This document shows, piece after piece, positions 8,092 through 16,725 of a DNA stretch of 26,269 nucleotides; the first letter of the stretch is position 1, and every line of letters starts with the position of its first letter. This DNA is from an uncultured Eubacteriales bacterium (GTDB taxonomy: Bacteria; Bacillota; Clostridia; Oscillospirales; CAG-272), in assembly GCA_905210485.1 (NCBI GenBank), contig CAJLXA010000029.1, positions 1-26,269 on the forward strand, given 5' to 3'. The position numbers and the translations under genes are program-made. The notes below the pieces were generated by a model. The model saw only the letters and a program-made list of their open reading frames with translations, did no database searches and was not told where the DNA came from.

Positions 8092-8593
8092 CGCGTCGCC
8101 CGATCTCGGCGGAATAATTTCCTTACTGATGCAGAATCCCGAAGCGATTTCGGGTATTATGAGCGTGCTGAAAAACAGCGGAATCCGCCTGGATAAACCC
8201 GAAAAAACGGAATTTACGGAAAAAGGCGCAGAAAGCGCCGAAGCCTTTTCGCCGGCATGTGATCCGCCGCCGAACAGACCCGGTTGCGGCGACGATTTTC
8301 GCCGTGAAAACTGTCCCCCGCCTCCCGGAAAAGATGACGGCCGCCGGTCACCCTGCGGCGATCCCGGTTGCCCGCCGCGCGGTGGGGATTGTCGGCCGCC
8401 GAAAGACGAACCGTGCTGTCCCCCGCCTCCTCCGCCTCCGCCGCCGAAAAAAAAGCCGGGCGCCAAAGAACGGGATCAGCTTCTTTGTGCTTTGAAGCCC
8501 TATCTTTCGCCGGAGCGATGCGAAACGCTCGACGAAATTCTGCGGCTTGCGGAACTGTTTGAACTGTTTCGGAAAAAAGGAGGAAAGCACTGA
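8081..8593 (+). CDS. Cys/Pro-rich protein of unknown function, cassette gene 2
   Basis: A 170-aa protein in three parts. Residues 1-35 are a helical segment (GGIISLLMQNPEAISGIMSV). Residues about 58-125 are a low-complexity region rich in proline, cysteine, glycine, arginine and aspartate, with nine consecutive prolines at 114-122. The C-terminal helical segment (about 130-165) contains LLCALKPYLSPERCETLDEI. There are ten cysteines in all. I chose the ATG at 8081, 9 bases after GGAG (8068-8071); a GTG at 8075 is too close to that site. The two ends resemble short Clostridia hypotheticals, while the middle looks like an inserted flexible linker. Cys/Pro-rich composition is seen in some spore-coat proteins, but a coat role is only a guess. 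Its stop overlaps the next start by one base. Confidence 0.75.
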   Translation: MADNASPDLGGIISLLMQNPEAISGIMSVLKNSGIRLDKPEKTEFTEKGAESAEAFSPACDPPPNRPGCGDDFRRENCPPPPGKDDGRRSPCGDPGCPPRGGDCRPPKDEPCCPPPPPPPPPKKKPGAKERDQLLCALKPYLSPERCETLDEILRLAELFELFRKKGGKH

Positions 8594-8952
8594 TGTATAC
8601 CCGCAGTTTCAGAAAAGAAAAGCTGGAAATCCCCAAAAACTACAGTGGTACCGCTCTAAGAAAAGATACGGTTTATGAGGAATATACTGCGGCAGAAGAC
8701 GCAAAGGATGAACCGGTAAACAAAACGGCCGAGCGTGACGCTGCCGGCGTTGCCGAGGCCTCGTCACCCGTCGTTTCGGACGCGGAAGATACCGACAACG
8801 CAAAGTCCGCGCCTTTCGGCAACTTCGGCATCGAGTCGCTTTCCCTTTCGGATCTTTTGCTTGTGTTGATTGCTGTTATGCTGATGCAGGACGGCAATCA
8901 GGAAGACAGCGAACTGCCGCTTATCATGTTACTGATGCTGGTACTGGGATAA
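8593..8952 (+). CDS. Small protein with hydrophobic C-terminus, cassette gene 3
   Basis: A 119-aa protein of unknown function. The N-terminal two thirds are charged and probably disordered. The last 36 residues form two hydrophobic stretches (LLLVLIAVMLM and LPLIMLLMLVLG) split by an acidic turn (QDGNQEDSE). The hydrophobic stretches are short for classical transmembrane helices, so a membrane-inserted or self-associating hairpin is possible. AGGAGG 9 bases upstream supports the ATG at 8593, which overlaps the previous stop (TGATG). I recall similar 'hydrophobic-acidic-hydrophobic' tails on Clostridia hypotheticals but cannot confirm it. A strong terminator ends the unit 34 bases after the stop. 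Confidence 0.75.
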   Translation: MYTRSFRKEKLEIPKNYSGTALRKDTVYEEYTAAEDAKDEPVNKTAERDAAGVAEASSPVVSDAEDTDNAKSAPFGNFGIESLSLSDLLLVLIAVMLMQDGNQEDSELPLIMLLMLVLG

Positions 8953-8985
8953 ATACGATCTGTCGTATTACATATTCTTAACAGG

Positions 8986-9013
8986 CGCCGACGGTTTTCC
9001 GTCGGCGTTTTTT
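8986..9013 (+). terminator. Intrinsic terminator of the small-gene cassette
   Basis: A perfect 9-bp stem (CGCCGACGG 8986-8994, CCGTCGGCG 8999-9007), a TTTT loop and six T (9008-9013). The T-tract touches the polC stop codon on the other strand. On the minus strand the hairpin has no U-tract after it, so it is not an obvious terminator for polC. A smaller inverted repeat (AATACGA/TCGTATT, 8952-8969) lies just before it. Confidence 0.92.
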
Positions 9014-12000
9014 CAGAAGAAAGAAAACTGATCGGTCTCCGACAGTCCCTCCAGAACGCCGTTTCTCTGCAGAATCTCAATGACCGCCTTGGTAAGCGAA
9101 GCACGATGGCGGAGATCTTCAACGGAAAAGAATTCCCGTTCGTTACGCGCCTCCACAATATTTTTCGCCGCCGTATCGCCGAGTCCGGGAAGCGAGTTGA
9201 AAGGAACGCGGATTTTCCCGTTCTCCGGCAAAAAGGCTGAAGAATCGGATTTTTCGAGACTGACAGGCAGGAAACGGATACCGCGGGCAAGACATTCGTC
9301 CACAAGTTGCAATGTGGTCACCTGTTCCGACTCTTTCTGTGTGGCCTCATTGCCTTTTTTCTGAATTTCGGTGATGACATCTTCAACGTGCCGTTTCCCT
9401 TTCATGACGATCTCGGCGTCAAAACCGCCCGGCGCCACTGTGAGAAACGCGGCGTAAAATTCCATCGGATAATAGATTTTATACCAACCGAGACGGATTG
9501 CCGACATAACATAGGCCGCGGCATGCGCTTTCGGAAACATGTATTTGATTTTTTTACAGGAGGCAATATACCATTCGGGAACGCCGTGCGCCAGCATTTC
9601 TTTTTCGTATTCCGGCTTTAATCCGCGACCCTTGCGCACGTCTTCCATAATTTTGAAAGACATGCTGTTGTCAAGGTTATGCCGGATCAGATACAGCATG
9701 ATGCCGTCACGTGTTCCTACCACCTGGGAAATATCGCATACATTATTTTTAATAAGATCCTGCGCGTTGCCGAGCCACACGTCGGTACCGTGCGTCAGGC
9801 CGGAAATCTGTAAAAGGTCGGCAAAGTTTTTCGGCTTCGCGTCGATCAGCACCTGCTGAATGAAATGCGTACCCATTTCGGGAAGGCCGTATGTACCGAG
9901 CTGACAACCCATAATATCATCGGGACGGATACCGAGTGGTTCGGTCGACTCAAAGAGTTTATAAACCGTTTTATCGTTCATTTTCACGTCCATGACGCTT
10001 GTATTCGTGTACTTCTCCAGCATCTTGTACTTGGTCGGCATATCGTGTCCGAGTTCGTCAAGTTTCAGAATCGTGTCGTGCAGATACGAGAACTGAAAGT
10101 GCGTCGTGATGATATTGGAGTTCGGGTCGTCCGCCGGGTGCTGTACCGGTGTGAAATCGTAAATTTCATACTCTTTCGGAACAACGATAATACCGCCGGG
10201 GTGCTGACCCGTTGTGCGCTTGATACCGACGCAACGCGAGATCATATGGTTGATCTCCGCTTCCGGAAGATTGATTCCCCTTTCTTCCGTATATTTTTTA
10301 ATGTAACCGTATGCGGTTTTCGATGCCAGCGTACCGATGGTTCCGGCGCGGAAAACGTGCCCTTCGCCGAACAACTCTTCGGTATACTTGTGAACGCGTC
10401 CCTGTACATCGCCCGAAAAATTCAGGTCGATATCCGGCGACTTGTCACCGTAGAATCCGAGGAAGGTTTCAAACGGAATGTCGTGACCGTCGGAATACAT
10501 CGGTTCGCCGCATACGGGACATTTTTTATCGGGCAGATCAAAACCGGAACCGACAGAACCGTCGAGGAAGAATTCGGAATGACGGCACTTCAGACAGCGG
10601 TAATGCGGCGGAAGCGGATTCACTTCAGAAATTCCCGACATCGTGGCGACAAAGGACGAGCCGACAGAGCCGCGGCTTCCGACAAGATAGCCGAGGCTTT
10701 CGCTGTATGCGACAAGACGGACGGCGATCATGTACAAAACGGCAAAGCCGTGGCCGATGATGGAATCCAGTTCTTTCTTCAGACGTTTCTCCACAACTTC
10801 GGGCAATTCGTCCCCGTAATAATCATGCGCGCGTTTCCAGCAGGAAGACTGCAGTTCTTCGGCCGCCCCCTCCATATTCGGTTCATAGCGCCCCTCCGGA
10901 ATCGGGCGGAATTTTTCGCACATATCGGCAATTTTGTTCGGGTTCTCAATCACCACTTCCCGCGCCGTTTCGGCGCCGAGATAGTCAAATTCCGAAAGCA
11001 TTTCGTCGGTCGTGCGGAGATAGATTCCCGTATCCTTATCCGCATCGGCGAATTTCTGACCGGCAAGCAAAATCTTACGATAAATCTCGTCTTCTTTATT
11101 CAGAAAATGGGCGTCGCAGGTGGCGCAGACCGGTTTACCGAGTTTTTTACCCAACGCCACGATGCGGCGATTGATCCGCTTAAGCGCTTCTTCGTCCGGC
11201 AGTCTTCCCGTATCGACAAGAAAACGGTTATTGCACAGCGGCTGAATTTCAAGATAGTCGTAAAAAGACGCAATTTCTTCTATATCGGCATCCGCCCGCT
11301 CGTCAAGAATGGCGCGGTAAAGTTCCCCTGCCTCGCATGCCGAACCGATAATGAGTCCGTCGCGATGCTGTTCGAGAAAGCTTTTCGGAATACGCGGAAA
11401 CCGCTTGTAATATGAAAGATAACTGCCCGAAATCAATTTATACAGATTTTTCAGTCCGGTAAGATTGCGGGCAAAAATGATCATATGATAAGTCGGCAGT
11501 TTCAGAGGATCGGCCTTTTCGCTCATTGCCGACACCATCTCCGTAAAACTAGAGATCCCGTCTTCTTTCATGCGTTGCAACATGACAAGAAATATGGCCG
11601 CAAGCATAGCCGCGTCATCGCAGGCACGGTGATGATTGAAATCACCGAGCTTATAATACTCCGCAATGCTGTCGAGCGTATGTTTACGCAGATCGGTATT
11701 GAGGAAGCGGGAGAGCGCCACGGTATCGAGATATGTATTGGTAAACGCCATTCCCTGACGTTCGCAGGCCACGCGCAGAAAGCCGCAGTCGAAGTTGGCG
11801 TTATGCGCGACCAGAAGGCGGTCGCCGGCAAAGTCGAAGAAAGCGCGGAGGGCTTCGGCTTCTTTCGGCGCGTCTTTGACCATATCGTCGGTAATGTGCG
11901 TGATCTCCGTAATTTTTGCGGGAATCGGCATTTCGGGATTGACAAAGGTATTAAAACTGTCAACGATCTCCCCGCCGCGGATCATCACGGCGCCGATCTC

Positions 12001-13407
12001 CGTAATACGGCAACTGACGGCACTGAGACCCGTGGTTTCCAGGTCGAACAGTATGATCTCGTCGTCAAACTGCGGATAATTTTTGCCGTACATGGCACGT
12101 GCGGTATCGTTGACAAAGTAGGCCTCAATCCCGTACAGAATTTTGAGGTCGGCCTTCCGTTTCTCCACCGCCAGCATGACTTCGGGGAAAGCCTGTACGT
12201 TTCCGTGATCGGTAACGGCGATGGCCTTATGCCCCCACCGCATGGCGGTATCCACGACTTCCGCCGGCGTGATGATGCCGTCCATTGCGGACATGTTGGT
12301 ATGCAGATGCAGTTCCACGCGCTTTTCTTCGGCATTGTCCATGCGATAGAAACGGCGGATCTTTACGGCGGCTTTCGGCGAACACTGTAATTCGCCCGTA
12401 TACTTATCTTTATAAACGCTTCCCTTGACGGCCATGACGGAACCTACGGGGATTTTACGTACCGCGGTCAGCTCGTCCTTTTCACCGCTCTTTTTTAAAA
12501 AAATCGAGGACGAACCGTCATAAATGCCGATCGTGACCGTCAGGCGGTCGCCGCCGCGGCTCTCTTTTTCTTCGACCGAGAAAACTTCGCCGAGAAGCGT
12601 TACGGTGCCGCATGGTGCGTTAAGCGAAGAAATCGACGTTACATTTTCCACTGTAAAAGGCGCGCCGAAAATCTCTTCGGGCGAAGAAACGTCAAAGGCG
12701 GTATTACCGATAACGACGGTATCGTTTTCGCGTTCCGGCGCGGCGACGGTGCCTGTCATATTCGGCGTCCGCGGAGCGTTCCGGCGCATTTCTTCCGCTT
12801 CGGCCGCAAGGCGCTCCGCTTCCCGTTTCTCGGTATACGCGGCGTTTTTCTGCGCTTCCGCCGCGATATAGGCGGCCTGTTCCTCTTCATATGCTTTGCG
12901 ACGCCGCGCGGTTTTTTCCGCGGCGTCCGCGCTCTCGCAAAGAAGAATCTCTTTTTTCACACCGAATCGGCTTTCAAGGATACGCGACAGAATATCCGCC
13001 GTGTTGGTGGTATGAACGAAATCAATACCGTCCTGCATGTACGCAAGTCCCACGGATATTCTGTTTTCATCCTCGGTATAAACAGCGTCTTCAAAGAATC
13101 CCCGCGTAATGGCGCCGCAACGGGCGGCTTCGTCCAGAACTTCGCTCATATATTCAACGCGGAACAAGGACGGCTCATAGTGCGGGAAAATACGGAAAGA
13201 AGCCGCGCCGTACGTCGCGCGTAATTCTTCCTCTGTCTCGGTAAGAAGCGCGGCGTCGCAATGCGCGGCAAAGCAGAAGTGCACCTCAATACGCAGAGGA
13301 TCCTTTTTATAGCGAACCTTCATATCGGTTCCCGATAAAAGCATGTCCTTCTGACGGGCACTGGGGACAAATCTTTGAAATATATCAAAAAAGTTCTTTT
13401 CCTGCAT
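9013..13407 (-). CDS. polC: DNA polymerase III subunit alpha, PolC type
   Basis: PolC is the Gram-positive replicative polymerase with built-in proofreading. The 1464-aa length matches the family (about 1440). Domains in order: an N-terminal domain; a long Ala/Glu/Arg-rich charged stretch (about 160-210) that looks coiled-coil; an OB fold (about 260-350); and a PHP start HLHTNMSAMDG (367-377). A DEDDh 3'-5' exonuclease follows (FDLETTG with D455 and E457; HRACDD at 593-598), then the second PHP part and the polymerase core. The core has a four-cysteine zinc motif (C938, C941, C963, C966) and catalytic PDIDLNFSGD (991-1000). The ATG at 13407 overlaps the ispG stop (TGATG). AAAGGA is about 11 bases away, so translation probably relies on coupling. 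It is the last gene of the run; rimP-nusA, which often follow polC, are not here. Confidence 0.98.
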   Translation of the reverse strand: MQEKNFFDIFQRFVPSARQKDMLLSGTDMKVRYKKDPLRIEVHFCFAAHCDAALLTETEEELRATYGAASFRIFPHYEPSLFRVEYMSEVLDEAARCGAITRGFFEDAVYTEDENRISVGLAYMQDGIDFVHTTNTADILSRILESRFGVKKEILLCESADAAEKTARRRKAYEEEQAAYIAAEAQKNAAYTEKREAERLAAEAEEMRRNAPRTPNMTGTVAAPERENDTVVIGNTAFDVSSPEEIFGAPFTVENVTSISSLNAPCGTVTLLGEVFSVEEKESRGGDRLTVTIGIYDGSSSIFLKKSGEKDELTAVRKIPVGSVMAVKGSVYKDKYTGELQCSPKAAVKIRRFYRMDNAEEKRVELHLHTNMSAMDGIITPAEVVDTAMRWGHKAIAVTDHGNVQAFPEVMLAVEKRKADLKILYGIEAYFVNDTARAMYGKNYPQFDDEIILFDLETTGLSAVSCRITEIGAVMIRGGEIVDSFNTFVNPEMPIPAKITEITHITDDMVKDAPKEAEALRAFFDFAGDRLLVAHNANFDCGFLRVACERQGMAFTNTYLDTVALSRFLNTDLRKHTLDSIAEYYKLGDFNHHRACDDAAMLAAIFLVMLQRMKEDGISSFTEMVSAMSEKADPLKLPTYHMIIFARNLTGLKNLYKLISGSYLSYYKRFPRIPKSFLEQHRDGLIIGSACEAGELYRAILDERADADIEEIASFYDYLEIQPLCNNRFLVDTGRLPDEEALKRINRRIVALGKKLGKPVCATCDAHFLNKEDEIYRKILLAGQKFADADKDTGIYLRTTDEMLSEFDYLGAETAREVVIENPNKIADMCEKFRPIPEGRYEPNMEGAAEELQSSCWKRAHDYYGDELPEVVEKRLKKELDSIIGHGFAVLYMIAVRLVAYSESLGYLVGSRGSVGSSFVATMSGISEVNPLPPHYRCLKCRHSEFFLDGSVGSGFDLPDKKCPVCGEPMYSDGHDIPFETFLGFYGDKSPDIDLNFSGDVQGRVHKYTEELFGEGHVFRAGTIGTLASKTAYGYIKKYTEERGINLPEAEINHMISRCVGIKRTTGQHPGGIIVVPKEYEIYDFTPVQHPADDPNSNIITTHFQFSYLHDTILKLDELGHDMPTKYKMLEKYTNTSVMDVKMNDKTVYKLFESTEPLGIRPDDIMGCQLGTYGLPEMGTHFIQQVLIDAKPKNFADLLQISGLTHGTDVWLGNAQDLIKNNVCDISQVVGTRDGIMLYLIRHNLDNSMSFKIMEDVRKGRGLKPEYEKEMLAHGVPEWYIASCKKIKYMFPKAHAAAYVMSAIRLGWYKIYYPMEFYAAFLTVAPGGFDAEIVMKGKRHVEDVITEIQKKGNEATQKESEQVTTLQLVDECLARGIRFLPVSLEKSDSSAFLPENGKIRVPFNSLPGLGDTAAKNIVEARNEREFFSVEDLRHRASLTKAVIEILQRNGVLEGLSETDQFSFF

Positions 13408-14489
13408 CAGTGTGCAAATCCTTTAATTTCTTCAATCAATGTGGAAACCACTTCATCTGCCTTGATTTTTCTTATGATTTTTCCGTGTTTGAAGAGGAGT
13501 GCCTCGCCGACTCCGCCGGCAATGCCGATGTCGGCTTCGCGCGCCTCTCCGGGGCCGTTCACGGCGCACCCCATAAATGCAACTTTCAGAGGCACACTTC
13601 GCAGTCCCTCGGCGTCAAGCGCTTTTTCAAAGCGATTAAGAAGCGAAACAAGATCAATCTTTGTTCTTCCGCATGTCGGACAGGAAATGATATCCATGCC
13701 CGGTTTTTCGTTCAGACGAAGCGCCGAAAGAACAGCGCGTGCGGCATATATTTCCTCAACGGGATCGGCCGTCAGCGATACGCGTATCGTGTCGCCCGTC
13801 CCCTCGGCCAGCAATGTGCCGATGCCGACGGCACTCTTCACGGTTCCCTGCGTAATGCCGCCCGCTTCGGTAACGCCGAGATGCAACGGATACGTGGTTT
13901 TTGCGGCCAGAATACGGTTGGCCGCAATCATCTCCGGCACGCCCGAAGCCTTGACCGACAGTACAATATCGTGAAAATCAAATTCTTCAAGAAGCGACGC
14001 GTGATAAAGCGCGCTCTCCGCCAATGCTTCCGCAGTCGGCGAACCGTATTTTTCAAGAATAACCTTTTCGAGAGAGCCGCTGTTTACGCCGATGCGGATC
14101 GGAATCCCCGCGCTTTTGGCCGCCGAAACCACCGCGCGGATTTTTTCCTTATCCCCTATATTACCGGGATTCAGCCGGATCTTATCCGCCCCCGCCTCTA
14201 TAGCCGCAAGAGCGATACGGTAATCAAAATGTATATCGGCCACCAGCGGAATACCGGGATTTTCTTTTTTCAGAAAACGGAAAGTGTCGGCGGCCTCTAT
14301 ATCGGGAACCGCCAGACGCACAATATCGCACCCTGCTTCTTTCAGGCGCAGGATCTGTGAAAGCGTCGCCTTTTTATCATGGGTATCGGTGTTGGTCATG
14401 GATTGCACGCTTATCGGCGCATTGCCGCCGATCATAAGATCGCCCACGCGAACCGCATGGCTTTTCCGTCTTTCAGTAATGGCTGTCAT
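13407..14489 (-). CDS. ispG: 4-hydroxy-3-methylbut-2-enyl diphosphate synthase (IspG/GcpE)
   Basis: IspG converts methylerythritol cyclodiphosphate to HMBPP, the penultimate MEP step, using a [4Fe-4S] cluster. I take the ATG at 14489 (360 aa), which has GGAGG 6 bases upstream and leaves an 11-base gap after rseP. The frame is open further upstream but that part overlaps rseP. Cluster ligands are visible: C270 and C273 (CPTCGR), C308 (MGCAVNGPGE) and E315. The TIM-barrel part shows QSMTNTDTHD and the conserved LNPGNIG (106-112). It uses the product of IspF encoded in the same run, and shares the operon with dxr, rseP and polC. Confidence 0.97.
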   Translation of the reverse strand: MTAITERRKSHAVRVGDLMIGGNAPISVQSMTNTDTHDKKATLSQILRLKEAGCDIVRLAVPDIEAADTFRFLKKENPGIPLVADIHFDYRIALAAIEAGADKIRLNPGNIGDKEKIRAVVSAAKSAGIPIRIGVNSGSLEKVILEKYGSPTAEALAESALYHASLLEEFDFHDIVLSVKASGVPEMIAANRILAAKTTYPLHLGVTEAGGITQGTVKSAVGIGTLLAEGTGDTIRVSLTADPVEEIYAARAVLSALRLNEKPGMDIISCPTCGRTKIDLVSLLNRFEKALDAEGLRSVPLKVAFMGCAVNGPGEAREADIGIAGGVGEALLFKHGKIIRKIKADEVVSTLIEEIKGFAH

Positions 14490-14500
14490 AACGTCCTCCG

Positions 14501-15532
14501 TCAGAAAAGTCCCGTAATATCTTTCGCCGTCACCACAAGCATCAGCAGTAACAGGATCATAAGACCGATCCCGTGTATCATACCCTCTATCTTCTGCGGG
14601 ACGGGTTTCCGCGTTATCATTTCCCAAAGTATGAACACAAGGCGTCCGCCGTCCATGGCGGGAATCGGCAACCAGTTGACAATGCCGACGTTCATGGAAA
14701 TCAGAATGGCCAGATAAAGCAGATTTCTGTAGTTCCCGCTTGCGGCCACATTCGTGATCTCGGACGTAATACCGAGGGGTCCCGAAATCGCTCCGGCGCC
14801 GATACGCCCCGTAAGCAGATCGCCGAATCCGTCCCAGATCATACGAACGGTCAGAATACTGTAATAAAACGAATGTTTCAGCGTGCCGAAAAAGGTGTGA
14901 CGATCCGCATAAAAGATCATATCCGGCGTGCCGAACAGAACGCCTTCGCTTTCCTCGGTCGGAAAGGATACGGGAAACGTCAGTTTCTCGCCGTCGCGGA
15001 TTACCGTAATGTCAATCGTGCGGTAGCCGTCATGCATAACATAGTATACGGTTTCATAAGCAATATGCACGCGTTTATGATTCACGGCCACGATCGTATC
15101 GCCGACCATAAGTCCGCTGTCTTTACTGGAGGTTTCGTATTTATCCTGAAATCCCGCGACGGTATTCGTTGTCATCGTCATGCCCGAAACCAGAACAACC
15201 GTCAATAAAATCCCCGTCAGCAGATTCATAAATGCCCCGGCGGCGACGATAATGAAGCGTTGCCATGCCGGCTTTTTGGACAGCGCGTTCGGATCGTCCG
15301 CCTCTTCGTCCTCGCCGACCATGCTGACAAAGCCGCCGAAAGGAAGCATACGGAGAGAATACGCAATCCCCGTTTTTTTCGATGTATAAGAAATCAACGT
15401 AGGCCCCATGCCGATCGCAAATTCTTTTATCGTAACGCGAAACAGGCGCGCAGTGAGATAGTGGCCGAGTTCATGAACAAAAATAATGGTGCCGAATATC
15501 AAAACGGCGATAAGGATATAGAGTGCTTTCAT
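14501..15532 (-). CDS. rseP: Site-2 intramembrane zinc metalloprotease (RseP/RasP family)
   Basis: RseP/RasP cleaves membrane-embedded substrates such as anti-sigma factors and signal-peptide remnants. The 343-aa membrane protein has the active site FVHELGHYLTA (H20, E21, H24) in its first helix. A single PDZ domain lies in the middle (about 115-200, with DSGLMVGDTIVAVNHKRV). The second catalytic motif is NWLPIPAMDGGRL near the C-terminus, where D is the third zinc ligand. The family usually ends about here. The start has AAGGAG 5-6 bases upstream and overlaps the dxr stop by 4 bases. The position between dxr and ispG is the common Clostridia order. Confidence 0.96.
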   Translation of the reverse strand: MKALYILIAVLIFGTIIFVHELGHYLTARLFRVTIKEFAIGMGPTLISYTSKKTGIAYSLRMLPFGGFVSMVGEDEEADDPNALSKKPAWQRFIIVAAGAFMNLLTGILLTVVLVSGMTMTTNTVAGFQDKYETSSKDSGLMVGDTIVAVNHKRVHIAYETVYYVMHDGYRTIDITVIRDGEKLTFPVSFPTEESEGVLFGTPDMIFYADRHTFFGTLKHSFYYSILTVRMIWDGFGDLLTGRIGAGAISGPLGITSEITNVAASGNYRNLLYLAILISMNVGIVNWLPIPAMDGGRLVFILWEMITRKPVPQKIEGMIHGIGLMILLLLMLVVTAKDITGLF

Positions 15533-16725
15533 TTCCGCTCCTTAAATCTTTCAATAAACCGGACAGCCGTATTTCGTGCTTCGCGGTCAAAGGACAGTAT
15601 CTCCTCCAAAGAATTCGCCGTTTTTGCCTGTCCGCGCAAATTTTCCGTCGTCTCGCACACGCAGTCTGCTATTTCGAGGAACGATATGTCCTCCGAGAGA
15701 AACGCCCGTACCGCTTCTTCGTTCGCCGCATTGACCACTGCGGGAACGGCGCCGCCGTCGCGTATAGCGGAATATGCGAGCGGCAAAAGAGGAAAGCTTT
15801 CCCCGTCGGGCGGAAGAAACGTCAAACGACCGACGCGGAACAGGTCGAGCGGTTCCGTAACGCCAACCGTGCGGTAAGGATATGACACCGCATACTGTAC
15901 GCAGGCGCGCATATCCGGTACGGACAATTCCGCAATGACGGTGTTATCAATATATTCCACCGCCGAATGAATTATACTTTCGCGGTGAACGATCACTTCT
16001 ATCTGTTCGGGGGCAACATGGAAAAGATGAACCGCTTCGATCACTTCAAAACCTTTGTTCATTAAAGTGGCGCTGTCCACCGTGATCTTTTCGCCCATTT
16101 TCCACGTAGGGTGACGAAGCGTATCGTTTTTCGTGACGGCTGCCAAAGCGCGCCGGTCACGGCCGTAAAACGGACCGCCGGAAGCGGTCAGCAGGATTTT
16201 CTTGACTTCCGAGCTTCTGCCGGATTTTAAGCACTGAAAAATCGCGCTGTGTTCGCTGTCGACGGGTATCATTTCCGCGTGATTTTCACAAATTGCCGCA
16301 TTGACAAGCGCACCGGCAATCACAAGCGATTCCTTGTTTGCCAAGGCCAAACGTTTACCGGTCTTGGCAACCTCCAACGTCGGAATGAGCCCGGCTTCAC
16401 CGAGAATGGCATTGATATACGTATCCGCCGCGGAATCGGCTATTCCGTAAAGAAGACCGCTGTCTCCTGCAAGTACACGGGTGCCGGTGTCGGCAACGGC
16501 AATCTGCAAAGCAGCGGCGGCTTCGGTATCGGTAACACAGCAAAGGCGCGGTCTGAAACGGCGTACCTGTTGCTCCAGCAACGCCGTATTGCGGCGCGCG
16601 GCGATCATATCCACGCGTATTCCCTCTTTTTCGGCGACGTCAAGCGCCTGAAGTCCCACAGAGCCGGTCGAGCCGAGCACGGCGATCACGGGAGACGTCG
16701 TCGCGCCGTTACGCATGTCCGTCAT
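15529..16725 (-). CDS. dxr: 1-deoxy-D-xylulose 5-phosphate reductoisomerase
   Basis: Dxr (IspC) performs the first committed MEP step, DXP to MEP, using NADPH and a divalent metal. The 398-aa protein shows the nucleotide-binding GSTGSVG (18-24), ANKESLVIAG, the metal and substrate segment DSEHSAIFQCL, the flexible-loop region HPTWKMG and ITVDSATLMNKGFEVIEA. Length and motifs are complete, so the enzyme should be active and sensitive in principle to fosmidomycin-type inhibitors. No strong ribosome site precedes the ATG; the 4-base overlap with the cdsA stop suggests coupling. An in-frame ATG three codons later is an equally possible start. Confidence 0.97.
   Translation of the reverse strand: MTDMRNGATTSPVIAVLGSTGSVGLQALDVAEKEGIRVDMIAARRNTALLEQQVRRFRPRLCCVTDTEAAAALQIAVADTGTRVLAGDSGLLYGIADSAADTYINAILGEAGLIPTLEVAKTGKRLALANKESLVIAGALVNAAICENHAEMIPVDSEHSAIFQCLKSGRSSEVKKILLTASGGPFYGRDRRALAAVTKNDTLRHPTWKMGEKITVDSATLMNKGFEVIEAVHLFHVAPEQIEVIVHRESIIHSAVEYIDNTVIAELSVPDMRACVQYAVSYPYRTVGVTEPLDLFRVGRLTFLPPDGESFPLLPLAYSAIRDGGAVPAVVNAANEEAVRAFLSEDISFLEIADCVCETTENLRGQAKTANSLEEILSFDREARNTAVRFIERFKERK

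Noticed and set aside
9865..11415. A 516-codon plus-strand open frame opposite polC
   Set aside because: It lies wholly antisense to the polymerase core, has no ribosome site or family resemblance, and is explained by the codon bias of polC. Similar frames opposite phoH (1398-2732), era, ispG and rsmH were rejected for the same reason.
14490..14627. Longer N-terminus for IspG
   Set aside because: The extension overlaps rseP coding and is not family-like. The ATG at 14489 has a GGAGG at ideal spacing.
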